The notes beneath the pieces are model-generated. The model was not told the origin of the DNA. It did no database searches and saw only the letters and a list, made by a program, of their open reading frames with translations. Position numbers and translations under genes: made by a program. A stretch of DNA of 64,000 nucleotides from Streptomyces klenkii. GTDB taxonomy: Bacteria > Actinomycetota > Actinomycetes > Streptomycetales > Streptomycetaceae. The DNA lies in assembly GCF_003626645.1 (NCBI RefSeq), contig NZ_RBAM01000016.1, forward strand, positions 1 through 64,000, written 5' to 3'. Shown one piece after another: positions 31,875-39,508 of this stretch (position 1 is the first letter of the stretch; every line of letters starts with the position of its first letter).

Positions 31875-31934
31875 TTAGCCCAGCAGGGTCCCGAGGTAGT
31901 TGCTGTTCTTACGGACCTTGATGGTCTTCTTCAC
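31875..31934 (-). CDS. 19-residue peptide, copy B
   Basis: Encodes the same MKKTIKVRKNSNYLGTLLG but from a GTG start, with synonymous changes GTC (Val) and CGT (Arg) and a TAA stop. Its ribosome binding site (GGAGGGTGGTGAG) is a little weaker than those of copies A and C, so it may be translated less. Synonymous drift with unchanged protein sequence argues that the peptide, not the DNA, is under selection. Confidence 0.85.
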   Translation of the reverse strand: MKKTIKVRKNSNYLGTLLG

Positions 31935-31983
31935 GGGAACTCACCACCCTCCATTGGCTCGGATCCGGCCGGGTACCGGGCTA

Positions 31984-32043
31984 TTAGCCCAGCAGGGTCC
32001 CGAGGTAGTTGCTGTTCTTGCGAACCTTGATGGTCTTCTTCAT
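31984..32043 (-). CDS. 19-residue peptide, copy C
   Basis: Encodes MKKTIKVRKNSNYLGTLLG, ATG to TAA, with a GGGAGGTGA ribosome binding site 8 bases before the start. It is the first of the three copies in transcription order, 63 bp behind the protein at 32107. Codons match copy A apart from the stop. Confidence 0.85.
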   Translation of the reverse strand: MKKTIKVRKNSNYLGTLLG

Positions 32044-32106
32044 GGGGAATCACCTCCCGTCGTCATGGATTTCGCGCTCCCGCCGCGTCCGCCGCGGGCC
32101 GCCGCT

Positions 32107-33177
32107 TCAGGCGGCCGGTGCGACGCGGACGCTCGGGGCGCCGCCCTTGTTGCCGAGCACCACTTCACCGCTCTCGGTGTAGACGGTGGTGTCGGGCGAG
32201 ATGATGTCGAGGTGGTACTGGGTGAAGGGGGTGAGCCCCAGTCCCCAGTGCAGGCAGCCCTGGTCGCCGCCGTAGACCTCGTTCATCGCGTGGTTGCCCC
32301 GGACGATGTCCAGGCTGGTGTTGAGGGCGTGGCCGATCTCCCAGACCAGGGTGTAGCGGGAGTCGATCTCGAACATCGCCTCGAAGACGTCGGCGACCGG
32401 GGCGCCGGCGGGGCGGAACGGGCGGAGCGAGGTGATCGCTCCCTTCCGCACCTCGGCGACGACCGCCTCGTGCTCCAGCCCGGCCAGCTTGCCCTGGAGG
32501 CGGGCCTGGTCCTTGCGGAGGAACGAGGGGGTGCCGTTGTGCAGGATCGGGAAGCCCCGGAAGGCGATGCTGCCTTCGAGCGGCAGGTGCAACGACTCGT
32601 CGAATTCAACGATCTGCATGGGCAGGACGCTGATTTCGCCCGAGGGCACGATCTGCTGCTCGCCCCATTCGAGGGGGCCGGCCTGCTGGTTCCAGACCAG
32701 GTCGTCCGCGAGGTGGTCGAGGACGGCGCGGGTGCCGTGCCGCTCGTCGACGTACACCAGGTGGTCGGTGGATTCCGCGAGCTCGAAGAAGCGGTCGCTG
32801 AACTCGGCCTGCTCCCGGGCGGAGGTGCGCTCGATGACGCCCAGGAAGTGCCGGATGATGCCGAGGTCCGTCGGCGTCGAGTTGCACGCCATGCCCATCA
32901 GCTTGCGGCGCGGGCCGAGCGCCTCCTCGGACGGGGACTCGAAGAACCGGTAGGGCGAGATCACCAGCGAGTGCGAATTCTGCGGAACCGTTTCATCGGC
33001 GAGCATCTTCTCGAAGTCGTCGCCGGGCTTCAGGATGATCGTCCGGTACTCCGCGTAGGGGGCGTCCTTGACGATTTCGAATTCCTGCACCATCTCCTGA
33101 TTGGTGATCAGGCAGAAGATGCTTCCGTCGGCCGGGCCGAACTGACTGAATCGCGCCGGGTTGATCTTGATTGCCAT
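32107..33177 (-). CDS. Unrecognised protein P2 of the three-peptide locus, possible aminopeptidase-like fold
   Basis: A 356-residue soluble protein, first gene of the locus. Its last third (EIGHALNTS, RGNHAMNEVYGGDQGCLHWGLG, TQYHLDIISPDTTVYTESGEVV) recalls the C-terminal metal site of M29-type aminopeptidases, which also end with a conserved H-[LI]-D-x(n)-TVY strand; the E, H and D residues there could bind metal. This resemblance is by eye only. P1 (30586) has exactly the same length and aligns with it at low identity. Together with the three peptides between them, the pair could form a peptide-modifying or peptide-processing heteromer. Base composition and codon use match the rest of the window. 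Confidence 0.75.
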   Translation of the reverse strand: MAIKINPARFSQFGPADGSIFCLITNQEMVQEFEIVKDAPYAEYRTIILKPGDDFEKMLADETVPQNSHSLVISPYRFFESPSEEALGPRRKLMGMACNSTPTDLGIIRHFLGVIERTSAREQAEFSDRFFELAESTDHLVYVDERHGTRAVLDHLADDLVWNQQAGPLEWGEQQIVPSGEISVLPMQIVEFDESLHLPLEGSIAFRGFPILHNGTPSFLRKDQARLQGKLAGLEHEAVVAEVRKGAITSLRPFRPAGAPVADVFEAMFEIDSRYTLVWEIGHALNTSLDIVRGNHAMNEVYGGDQGCLHWGLGLTPFTQYHLDIISPDTTVYTESGEVVLGNKGGAPSVRVAPAA

Positions 33178-33640
33178 AATCGGCGATACCCCCAGGTGGC
33201 TGATTACCTGGCCGTAAGAAAACAGCACCCGGTGAACCCCGCGCAATATGCCGGGGGGTAATGGCCGGAACATATGCCGGTTTGAACGGTGACCCTGTCC
33301 GTTTTGTGCGGCTGGTGACGCTTGACCGGCTCTATGGGCGTCTCGCGGTAGATAAATCCACGAAAACCGGGGTCCAGGACGCCCGGCGGACCGGCAAACA
33401 GACCGTATGCCCTCTTCACCCTTCACTTCTACAGCACCCCCCACGACCCGCCCACCCCCGTCCGGGGGAGGCTCGGGAGCCTCTGAGGCAAACAGAAAAA
33501 CCCTCCCCCGCACGTTTTCGGCCATGATCCACAGGGTGATTGGCGCCCTACTCGGCGTCACGGGCCGGAATCCTCGCCTCCACCCTGCTGTGATGTGAAT
33601 CACCCCTGCCGCTGGATCATGGATTCCGGGCACAAGAATG
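33178..33640. promoter_or_regulatory. Intergenic region upstream of the three-peptide locus
   Basis: About 460 bp with no convincing gene. It contains runs of lower G+C than the surroundings (about 33190-33300 and 33340-33440), as expected for the minus-strand promoter of P2, but I could not fix a -10/-35 pair. Small open frames on the plus strand here lack ribosome binding sites and the coding G+C pattern. Confidence 0.5.
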
Positions 33641-33687
33641 CCGGGCGGTCGCGCGCAGTCGGGGGTGTCTGCGCGCGGACCGCCCGG
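33641..33687. terminator. Terminator hairpin downstream of the MFS gene
   Basis: CCGGGCGGTCGCGCGCAG (33641-33658) pairs with CTGCGCGCGGACCGCCCGG (33669-33687) with one bulge and a 10-base loop. It lies just past the MFS stop (33724, minus strand) and insulates the peptide locus. Confidence 0.8.
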
Positions 33688-33723
33688 CTCGTATGCCGCG
33701 GTTGTCCTGTGAGCGTCAGGGCA

Positions 33724-35130
33724 TTACGCGGCTGGCTTCTTGGGGCGGGGGATGAACAGGCAGGCCACGGCGGCCAGGGCCGTCGCGACGAGGACGAAGT
33801 CCCAGCCGTGGTCGAAGGCCGTCACGGCGGCGTCCGCGGACGCCGGAGCGCCGATGAAGGCGACCAGCAGGGCCACGCCCAGCACGGAGCCGACCTGACG
33901 GGCCATCGTGACCACCGCCGAGCCCGTGGAGAAGCTCTGCGGGGGCAGCGCGGACACGGCGGCGCCGACCAGGGTCGGGACGACCATGCCGACCCCGACG
34001 CCGGTGAGCAGCATGCCCGGCAGGAGGCCCGCGGCGTACTCGTGGGCGGTGTCGAGGCGATAGACCCACCAGCCGATGCCGGCGCCGAAGAGGACGCTGC
34101 CGACCGCGGAGACCGCCGCCGCGCCGAACCTCTTGATGACGGGGCCCACGCCCATCGCGAAGGCGGGCACGAGCACCGGTCCGGGCGCGATGGCCAGGCC
34201 CGTCTTCAGCGGCGACCAGTGCCACACGTTCTGGCACCAGAGCACGGCGGAGAGCAGCATGGCGCCGAAGGAGACCGCGAACAGGAGGTTCGCGAAGGTG
34301 GCCGGGCCGACCCCGGGGATCCTCAGCAGGCCCAGCGGCAGGACGGGCGAGGGGTGCCGGGCCGAGCTCGCGAAGAACGCGGCCAGGAGCACGACGGCGG
34401 CCGCCAGGGAGAGGATCACCTTGAGCGAAGTCCAGCCCCAGTCCTCGCTCTTGACCAGGCCCAGCGCGAGGACCGCGATGCCCAGCGTGAGCAGGACGGC
34501 ACCCGCCAGGTCCAGCCGCGCGGCGGCGGGGCGGGCGGCGATGCGCGGCAGCACCCGGGCGCCCAGGAGGAGGGCGAAGACGCCGATCGGCAGGTTGACC
34601 AGGAAGACCCAGCGCCAGTCGAGCTGCGTGAGCAGGCCGCCGATCACGGGGCCGAGCGCGGCGGCGAGGCCGCTGATCGCGGTCCAGCCACGGACGGCGG
34701 GGATCCGCTTCTCCGGCGGCGCCGCGGCGAGCAACAGGCCCAGTGAGGACGGGATGAGCATGGCCGCGCCGATCGCCTGGATGACGCGGGCCGCGACCAG
34801 GAGCCACACGCCCGGCGCGACGGCGCACAGGGCGGAGGCGACGGTGAACACCGCGATGCCCAGCAGGTACGCGTTACGGGGACTGGTGCGGTCCGCGAGG
34901 CTGCCCGCCGGGACGAGCAGGGCGGCGAAGACCACCGCGTAGGCGTTGAGGATCCACGACAGCGATGCCAGGGAGGACCCGGAGAACTGAGTGCCGATGT
35001 CGGGCAGCGCGACGTTGACGATGAACATGTCGAGGTTGGACATCGCAACCCCGGCCACAACGACGGCGAACACCGGCCCGAAGGCGGGCTTCGGCACGCT
35101 GACCGCCTGTCCGGCGGCAGTCTGAGTCAT
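33724..35130 (-). CDS. MFS transporter, DHA2 (14-TM) drug-efflux type
   Basis: A 468-residue membrane protein of the EmrB/QacA group: LDMFIVNVALPDIGTQF in helix 1, the motif A equivalent GSLADRTSPRNAYLLGI, ARVIQAIGAAMLIPSSLG (motif C region), and DWRWVFLVNLPIG. Different from the siderophore-locus exporter at 5693. An inverted repeat just upstream (35145) looks like a repressor site, but no TetR/MarR gene is adjacent. It could export the product of the neighbouring peptide locus or of the polyyne operon, or be a general drug pump. Confidence 0.9.
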   Translation of the reverse strand: MTQTAAGQAVSVPKPAFGPVFAVVVAGVAMSNLDMFIVNVALPDIGTQFSGSSLASLSWILNAYAVVFAALLVPAGSLADRTSPRNAYLLGIAVFTVASALCAVAPGVWLLVAARVIQAIGAAMLIPSSLGLLLAAAPPEKRIPAVRGWTAISGLAAALGPVIGGLLTQLDWRWVFLVNLPIGVFALLLGARVLPRIAARPAAARLDLAGAVLLTLGIAVLALGLVKSEDWGWTSLKVILSLAAAVVLLAAFFASSARHPSPVLPLGLLRIPGVGPATFANLLFAVSFGAMLLSAVLWCQNVWHWSPLKTGLAIAPGPVLVPAFAMGVGPVIKRFGAAAVSAVGSVLFGAGIGWWVYRLDTAHEYAAGLLPGMLLTGVGVGMVVPTLVGAAVSALPPQSFSTGSAVVTMARQVGSVLGVALLVAFIGAPASADAAVTAFDHGWDFVLVATALAAVACLFIPRPKKPAA

Positions 35131-35144
35131 CGCTCTCCTCGCTA

Positions 35145-35167
35145 GTGAGTTGGCTTTTCCAACTCAC
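35145..35167. promoter_or_regulatory. Operator-like inverted repeat upstream of the MFS gene
   Basis: GTGAGTTGG (35145-35153) and CCAACTCAC (35159-35167) form a perfect 9-bp inverted repeat with a 5-base spacer, 14 bp before the MFS start. The size fits a TetR- or PadR-type dimer. The cognate regulator is not in the immediate vicinity. Confidence 0.7.
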
Positions 35168-35238
35168 GTGAGCATACAGCGTTCCCCGGGAGGCCGGCGG
35201 TGTGATGTAGGCGTCACATCAGGATGGCTGAGGGTTTG

Positions 35239-35826
35239 TCAGCTCGTGACGCCCCGGTAAGCCGCGGCTCCCGCGACCACGAGGAGCAGACCGGCGGCCG
35301 GGACGAGGCAGCCGCCTCCCAGCAGCCGCAGCGGCAGCCGCCAGGCCTTGCGGCCCGTGGCGGCGCGGCGGTCCGCGGCCAGGGTCAGCAGGCCGGCGGG
35401 GACGAGGGCGGCGGCCGCCCCCAGCCACCAGGACAGGCATGCCGCCGGCTGCTCGACGAGGGCGCCGGAGTGACCCGACATCAGGAGCACGGCCAGGACG
35501 GCGGCCGCGGCGGCGGGCAGGGCGAGGACGGGCAGCGGTACCGCCGTGCGGCGGGCCAGCGCGGCGGTGGGGACGACGAGGGCGGCGGCGAGGGCGGCGC
35601 ACACGAGGGTCCAGAGGCCCAGGAAGAGCGGGAGGAACACGATGCCGAGGGCTCCGCTGTCGTCCTGGGAGGGCGAGAGCGCGTCCGTTACGGGTGCCGC
35701 GGGCCGTACCCACGCCCAGAGGATCAGAACGACGACCGCGAGGGCCGTCTCCGCGACCAGGGCGCCGACGGCGGTGAGGAACGTGGGTGGTGCCCAGAGG
35801 CTACGACGTGCGGTTTCTTGCTTCAC
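35239..35826 (-). CDS. Small multi-spanning membrane protein, function unknown
   Basis: A protein of about 195 residues with five predicted helices (about 14-38, 55-80, 88-108, 123-142 and 168-188) and a short periplasm-facing loop rich in Ser/Asp after helix 1. The GTG at 35826 (VKQETARRSLW) is proposed because residues before it, in a longer frame up to 35991, are Pro/Arg/Gly-rich, overlap a terminator and look non-coding. No ribosome binding site is obvious. No family recognised. Confidence 0.6.
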   Translation of the reverse strand: MKQETARRSLWAPPTFLTAVGALVAETALAVVVLILWAWVRPAAPVTDALSPSQDDSGALGIVFLPLFLGLWTLVCAALAAALVVPTAALARRTAVPLPVLALPAAAAAVLAVLLMSGHSGALVEQPAACLSWWLGAAAALVPAGLLTLAADRRAATGRKAWRLPLRLLGGGCLVPAAGLLLVVAGAAAYRGVTS

Positions 35827-35961
35827 GGGCCCATCATGCGGGGCGCGCTCCGCGCGGGGACGCGGGGGCCCTCCGGGCGGGCCGGCGCGGGTGGCGGGGG
35901 GGGCTTCCCGCCCGGTCTCTTCCTTCCGCCGCAGCGGCGCGCGACCACCAAAAACGCGACC

Positions 35962-36000
35962 GGCGGTGCCGCACTCACCTGAGGTGAGCACGGCACCGCC
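35962..36000. terminator. Terminator hairpin of the polyyne-type operon
   Basis: A highly symmetrical hairpin: GGCGGTGCCG (35962-35971) pairs with CGGCACCGCC (35991-36000), and inside it CTCACC pairs with GGTGAG around a TGA loop. It lies 87 bp past the P450 stop on the minus strand. A second G+C-rich hairpin (CCGCTGCGGCGG near 36025, CCGCCGCGGCAGCGG near 36068) lies between them. Confidence 0.8.
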
Positions 36001-36086
36001 GAAGACCGCCGCGGGGGTTGAGCGCCGCTGCGGCGGAGGGTGGGGCGGGGCCCCGGACCCCCTTTGCCGCCGCGGCAGCGGACCCG

Positions 36087-37313
36087 TCAGCCCAGTTTGA
36101 CCGGGAGCGTGGCGAAGCCGCGCTGGACCAGCTGGTCGCGGAACGTGGGTTCCGAGGCGAGCGCGAGGCCCGGGAAGCGCCGCAGGACCGCCGGCAGGGC
36201 GACCTCCGCCTGCATCCGGGCGAGGCCCGCCCCGAGGCAGTAGTGCGCCCCGCCGCTGAGGGTCAGCGCGTGGTTGCCCGTGCGGTACGGGTTGAACGTG
36301 CCGGGGTCGGCGTACTGCCGCGGATCGCGGTTGCCCGCGGCGATCAGGAGCGTGACCTTCGTACCCGCCGTGAGCGGGACCCCGAAGAAGTCGAAGTCCT
36401 TGACGGCCATGCGGTTGAGGGCCTGCGCCGCGGGGTCGAAGCGCAGCACTTCCTCGACGTAGCCCGGCGCGAGCGAGTCGTCCTCGCGGAGCGCGGCGGC
36501 GTGCTGCGGGTGCTCCACGGCGAGCCGCAGCCCGTTGCCGATGAGGTCCATCGGCGCTTCGGTGCCGGCGACGAGCAGCAGCATGAAGTTGGCGACGAGC
36601 TCCTCCTCGCTGATGCCGCCCGTCGTGTCCAGCTGCCGCACCAGCTCGCTGACGAGGTCGTCGCCGGGCTCGGCCCGCCGCTTGGCGACCAGGTCCCGGA
36701 AGTAGACGGCGAGCTCCTCCATGGCGGCGTCGCCGGGCAGCAGCTGGGCGAGGTCCTGGATGGGCTCCAGCGCGGTGGTGATGGCGCCGATGTGGCCCCG
36801 GAACCCCGCCTGCTCCTCCTCGGGTATGCCCAGCAGCTCACCCATGATGGCCATGGGCACGCGGAAGGCGAACTCGGCCATGAAGTCGACCGGGGCACCG
36901 CCCTCGCCGAGCGTGCCCAGCCGGTCCACGAGCCCGCCGATCAGCCGCTCGACCGCCGGCTGGAGCGCCGCGATCCGGCGCGGCGTGAAACCGACGCTGA
37001 AGAAGCGCCGGTAGCGGTCGTGGTCGGGGTTGTTGCTGAAGAGCATGTTCTTGGTGAGCCACACCCAGGAGGAGTGGTCGCGCCAGCCGGGCATCATCGA
37101 GTCCTGCACGGCCCCGTCGGTCGACAGGAGGGCGGGTTCCCGCAGCGCCCGTGCGCACTCGGCGTGCCCGGTGACCACCAGCTGGCCGGGGCCGAGCGGC
37201 AGCAGCGGCCCGTAGGAGCGCAGCGCCTCGTAGAGCGGGTAGGGGTCCCGCTTCCCGGCCGGGCTCAGCAGCGTCATCATCGCCCGGCCCGGATCCATCA
37301 CCGGTGTGGTCAT
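36087..37313 (-). CDS. Cytochrome P450, last gene of the polyyne-type operon
   Basis: A 408-residue bacterial class I P450. The K-helix ExxR is seen as EEVLR, the PERF-like region as GTFNPYR, and the heme-thiolate Cys in LTLSGGAHYCLGAGLARMQ. The usual Phe seven residues before the Cys (FGxGxHxCxG) is replaced by Leu/Ser, and the I-helix reads AGTEAPM, so the usual acid-Thr pair lacks its Thr. These changes can alter proton delivery and favour unusual oxidations. AGGAG precedes the ATG. In caryoynencin clusters the terminal gene is also a P450 that hydroxylates the chain; a rubredoxin is encoded immediately upstream here. Confidence 0.92.
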   Translation of the reverse strand: MTTPVMDPGRAMMTLLSPAGKRDPYPLYEALRSYGPLLPLGPGQLVVTGHAECARALREPALLSTDGAVQDSMMPGWRDHSSWVWLTKNMLFSNNPDHDRYRRFFSVGFTPRRIAALQPAVERLIGGLVDRLGTLGEGGAPVDFMAEFAFRVPMAIMGELLGIPEEEQAGFRGHIGAITTALEPIQDLAQLLPGDAAMEELAVYFRDLVAKRRAEPGDDLVSELVRQLDTTGGISEEELVANFMLLLVAGTEAPMDLIGNGLRLAVEHPQHAAALREDDSLAPGYVEEVLRFDPAAQALNRMAVKDFDFFGVPLTAGTKVTLLIAAGNRDPRQYADPGTFNPYRTGNHALTLSGGAHYCLGAGLARMQAEVALPAVLRRFPGLALASEPTFRDQLVQRGFATLPVKLG

Positions 37314-37342
37314 GTCACTTCTCCTAGAGGTCTACAGCGGTT

Positions 37343-37525
37343 CTACAGCGGTGCCATGACGAAATCGGCCTTGGTGGTGCCGCAGTCCGGGCACTCCCAC
37401 TCGTCCGGGATCTCCTCCCAGGGCGTGCCGGGGGCGATCCCCTCCTCGGGCAGTCCGAGGGATTCGTAGTAGACCCAGCCGCAGACGAGGCACATCCATG
37501 CCCTTTTCCCTGCGTCTTCGCTCAC
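37343..37525 (-). CDS. Rubredoxin
   Basis: A 60-residue rubredoxin with both Fe-binding pairs intact: CLVCGWVYYE and CPDCGTTKADF, separated by the typical PGTPWEEIPDEWE stretch. It carries single electrons, commonly to membrane non-heme di-iron desaturases and hydroxylases. The GTG start overlaps the hydrolase stop (GTGA). Its position between a hydrolase and the P450, in an operon with three desaturases, makes it a natural electron donor to the desaturase/acetylenase enzymes. Confidence 0.97.
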   Translation of the reverse strand: MSEDAGKRAWMCLVCGWVYYESLGLPEEGIAPGTPWEEIPDEWECPDCGTTKADFVMAPL

Positions 37526-38385
37526 GGGATGGTCTCTCCAGTTCTCGTTCCGTGTTCGGCGACGAACGCGGAGATGGCGCTTTTCACTTCGGGGGACATG
37601 AGGATCCCCATGTGGCCGCGGCCCGGGGCCTGTTCGAGCCGCACGTCCTTCAGCCCGGCGGCGATGGCCTCGGCCTCGCAGTACGGGACGACGGGGTCGC
37701 CGGGGTCGTGCAGGGCCAGCACCGGGACGTCGAGGTCGCGGCCGAGGCCGACGACGTCCCAGTGGCTGACGGGCACCCCGTTGCGGCGGTGCAGTTCGCG
37801 GTAGATGCGGTCGACGACGGCGCGCGAGAGCATCAGCTCGCCCCGGGACCAGCGTTCCAGGACGGCGGTGAGGGTGCAGGTGGGGGCGACGAGCGCGATG
37901 CAGTCGACGTCCGGCCGCTCCTCCATCGCCACCGCCCCGACGGCGGCGATCGAGCCCAGCGAGTGGGCGACGATCACCCGCGCGCCGCCGAGCGAGTCGA
38001 GCGCGGCGCGGACGGCGGCCGTGTACTGGGTCATGGTGGCCTGCGTGCCGCGGTTCACGCCGTGGGCCGGCGCGTCGAACGCGGCGACGCGGTAGCCGAG
38101 TTCCCGCAGCGGGGCGATCAGCGAGTACATGCTGCTGCTGTCGGCCCCCCAGCCGTGCACGAGGAGCGCGGTGGGCCGGTCGTCGTCGCCCCACAGGTAT
38201 CCGCCGTGCACGTCGGGGTTGCCGAGGACGTCGAAGCCGCGGGCGCCGAGCGGCAGGACGTTGTCGGGCTGCGTGCCCAGGGCGCGGGTCCGGCTGAAGA
38301 CGTCGGTGGCCCAGCGGCCGCCGGGCCCCGGGGCGAGGGCGCCGGCGGCCGCGTGGGCGAGCCTTCTCAGGACGAGGGGCATCAT
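37522..38385 (-). CDS. Alpha/beta hydrolase, candidate polyyne thioesterase
   Basis: A 287-residue alpha/beta hydrolase: LLVHGWGADSSSMYSLI (oxyanion region), nucleophile AHSLGS (Ser near residue 142), LHDPGDPVVPY (catalytic Asp) and GRGHMGI (catalytic His). Coupled by ATGA to the upstream desaturase gene and by GTGA to rubredoxin. The equivalent gene in bacterial polyyne cassettes (cayF/ttuF position) releases the acyl chain from the ACP; that role is inferred from position. Confidence 0.87.
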   Translation of the reverse strand: MMPLVLRRLAHAAAGALAPGPGGRWATDVFSRTRALGTQPDNVLPLGARGFDVLGNPDVHGGYLWGDDDRPTALLVHGWGADSSSMYSLIAPLRELGYRVAAFDAPAHGVNRGTQATMTQYTAAVRAALDSLGGARVIVAHSLGSIAAVGAVAMEERPDVDCIALVAPTCTLTAVLERWSRGELMLSRAVVDRIYRELHRRNGVPVSHWDVVGLGRDLDVPVLALHDPGDPVVPYCEAEAIAAGLKDVRLEQAPGRGHMGILMSPEVKSAISAFVAEHGTRTGETIP

Positions 38386-39494
38386 GACGGGGCGTTCACC
38401 GTCTCCGCCGCCACCGGCTTCGCGTCCGCGGGGTCGATCCGCGTCCGCTTGAAGTCGGTGTAGAAGCCCGACTCGGTGTCGTAGAAGTGCAGCCGCCGCA
38501 CGATGGTGCGCAACTCGCCGATCTTGACCGGCTGTTCGCGGACCATGCCCGGGTAGGCGTCCTTCAGGGCTCTCTGCGCCTTTTGCAGGTTGTAGAAGGG
38601 AACGACCGGGGCGACGTGGTGTGCCGTGTGGATGGAGATGTTGTGCGTGAGGAACAGCAGCCACTTCGGGTACACGTAGTCGGTGGTCACCAGGAGCCGG
38701 CTGGCGTTGCGCGTCCAGTGCTCGTTGGTCAGGTACGGGATGTCGCTGGAGCTGTGGTGCATCAGCGTCGTGGCGCTGAACCAGGCGTGGGTCGCGAGCC
38801 ACGGGGCGACGAAGTAGATCAGGAAGCCGGTGAAGCCGGTGAACCAGATCAGCGGGACGAAGTAGACGGCCATGACGGCCAGGACGAAGAGCATCGAGCG
38901 GCGGACGTCGCGGCGCGCCTCCCGCTTGGGGAAGTAGCTCGGCCGGAAGCCGGACTCGCGCCAGTAGTTGATGGTGCCGCCCCAGAACGCCCAGGTGCGC
39001 GTCCCGTGGTAGATGATCTTCTCGTGCAGCGGCATCCGGTCGTAGAGCGCCGCCGGGACCGGGCGCCAGTCGGTGTCCAGCTCCAGGTTGTTGGTGTGGC
39101 TGTGGTGCAGGTTGTGCACGTGCCGCCAGGCGTGGAACGGGTAGATCAGCGGCAGCAGCGAGACGTGCCCGATCGCGAAGTTGAACTTGCGCGAGCGGGA
39201 GAAGGAGCCGTGCCCGCAGTCGTGCGCGATGCAGTGCAGGCCCCAGCCGCCCAGGCCGGCGACGATCCACAGCGGGATCCACAGCAGCCAGTGCGGTGCG
39301 AACGCGATGCCGGCGAGGGCGCCGATGTACAGCGCCCAGCTGACGGCGAAGCCGAGCAGGCCGCGGCCCACCCGTGGTTCGAAGAATTCCCTCGGGATGG
39401 CCCCCGCGAGCCTTTCGCCCTCGATCTGCTCCGACTTGCGCTTGAAGTCCTCGAACGCCCGGTCCGGAGCGGACGGAAAGTTGTATGCCCCCAT
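38382..39494 (-). CDS. Fatty acid desaturase, polyyne cassette third desaturase
   Basis: A 370-residue membrane di-iron desaturase with three His boxes: HDCGHGS (near 90), HNLHHSH (near 125) and HTAHH (near 300), and helices around 50-85 and 195-240. This HDCGH-type desaturase differs from the two HRxxSH-type desaturases upstream in the operon. In polyyne pathways such enzymes act on ACP-bound chains to make double and then triple bonds. The ATG at 39494 has AAGGGA upstream. Confidence 0.93.
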   Translation of the reverse strand: MGAYNFPSAPDRAFEDFKRKSEQIEGERLAGAIPREFFEPRVGRGLLGFAVSWALYIGALAGIAFAPHWLLWIPLWIVAGLGGWGLHCIAHDCGHGSFSRSRKFNFAIGHVSLLPLIYPFHAWRHVHNLHHSHTNNLELDTDWRPVPAALYDRMPLHEKIIYHGTRTWAFWGGTINYWRESGFRPSYFPKREARRDVRRSMLFVLAVMAVYFVPLIWFTGFTGFLIYFVAPWLATHAWFSATTLMHHSSSDIPYLTNEHWTRNASRLLVTTDYVYPKWLLFLTHNISIHTAHHVAPVVPFYNLQKAQRALKDAYPGMVREQPVKIGELRTIVRRLHFYDTESGFYTDFKRTRIDPADAKPVAAETVNAPS

Positions 39495-39508
39495 CGTCGT
39501 GGTTCCCT

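Larger units (their letters stand above)
31763..32043. repeat. Triple tandem repeat of a 60-bp gene with conserved spacers
   Basis: Three 60-bp units begin at 31763, 31875 and 31984 (spacing 112 and 109 bp). The coding parts are nearly identical. Differences are synonymous or neutral only: ATG/GTG start, GTT or GTC for Val, CGC or CGT for Arg, TGA or TAA stop. Spacers also keep a purine-rich ribosome binding site in front of each unit but otherwise diverge. Confidence 0.92.

Noticed and set aside
31763..32043. Regular repeats considered as a CRISPR array or regulatory iteron
   Set aside because: Only three units, period about 110 bp, each unit an open frame with start, stop and its own Shine-Dalgarno; differences are synonymous. 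Coding repeats explain the pattern.
33178..33640. Small plus-strand open frames upstream of the peptide locus
   Set aside because: No ribosome binding sites, Pro/Thr-rich random-looking products and no third-position G+C bias.
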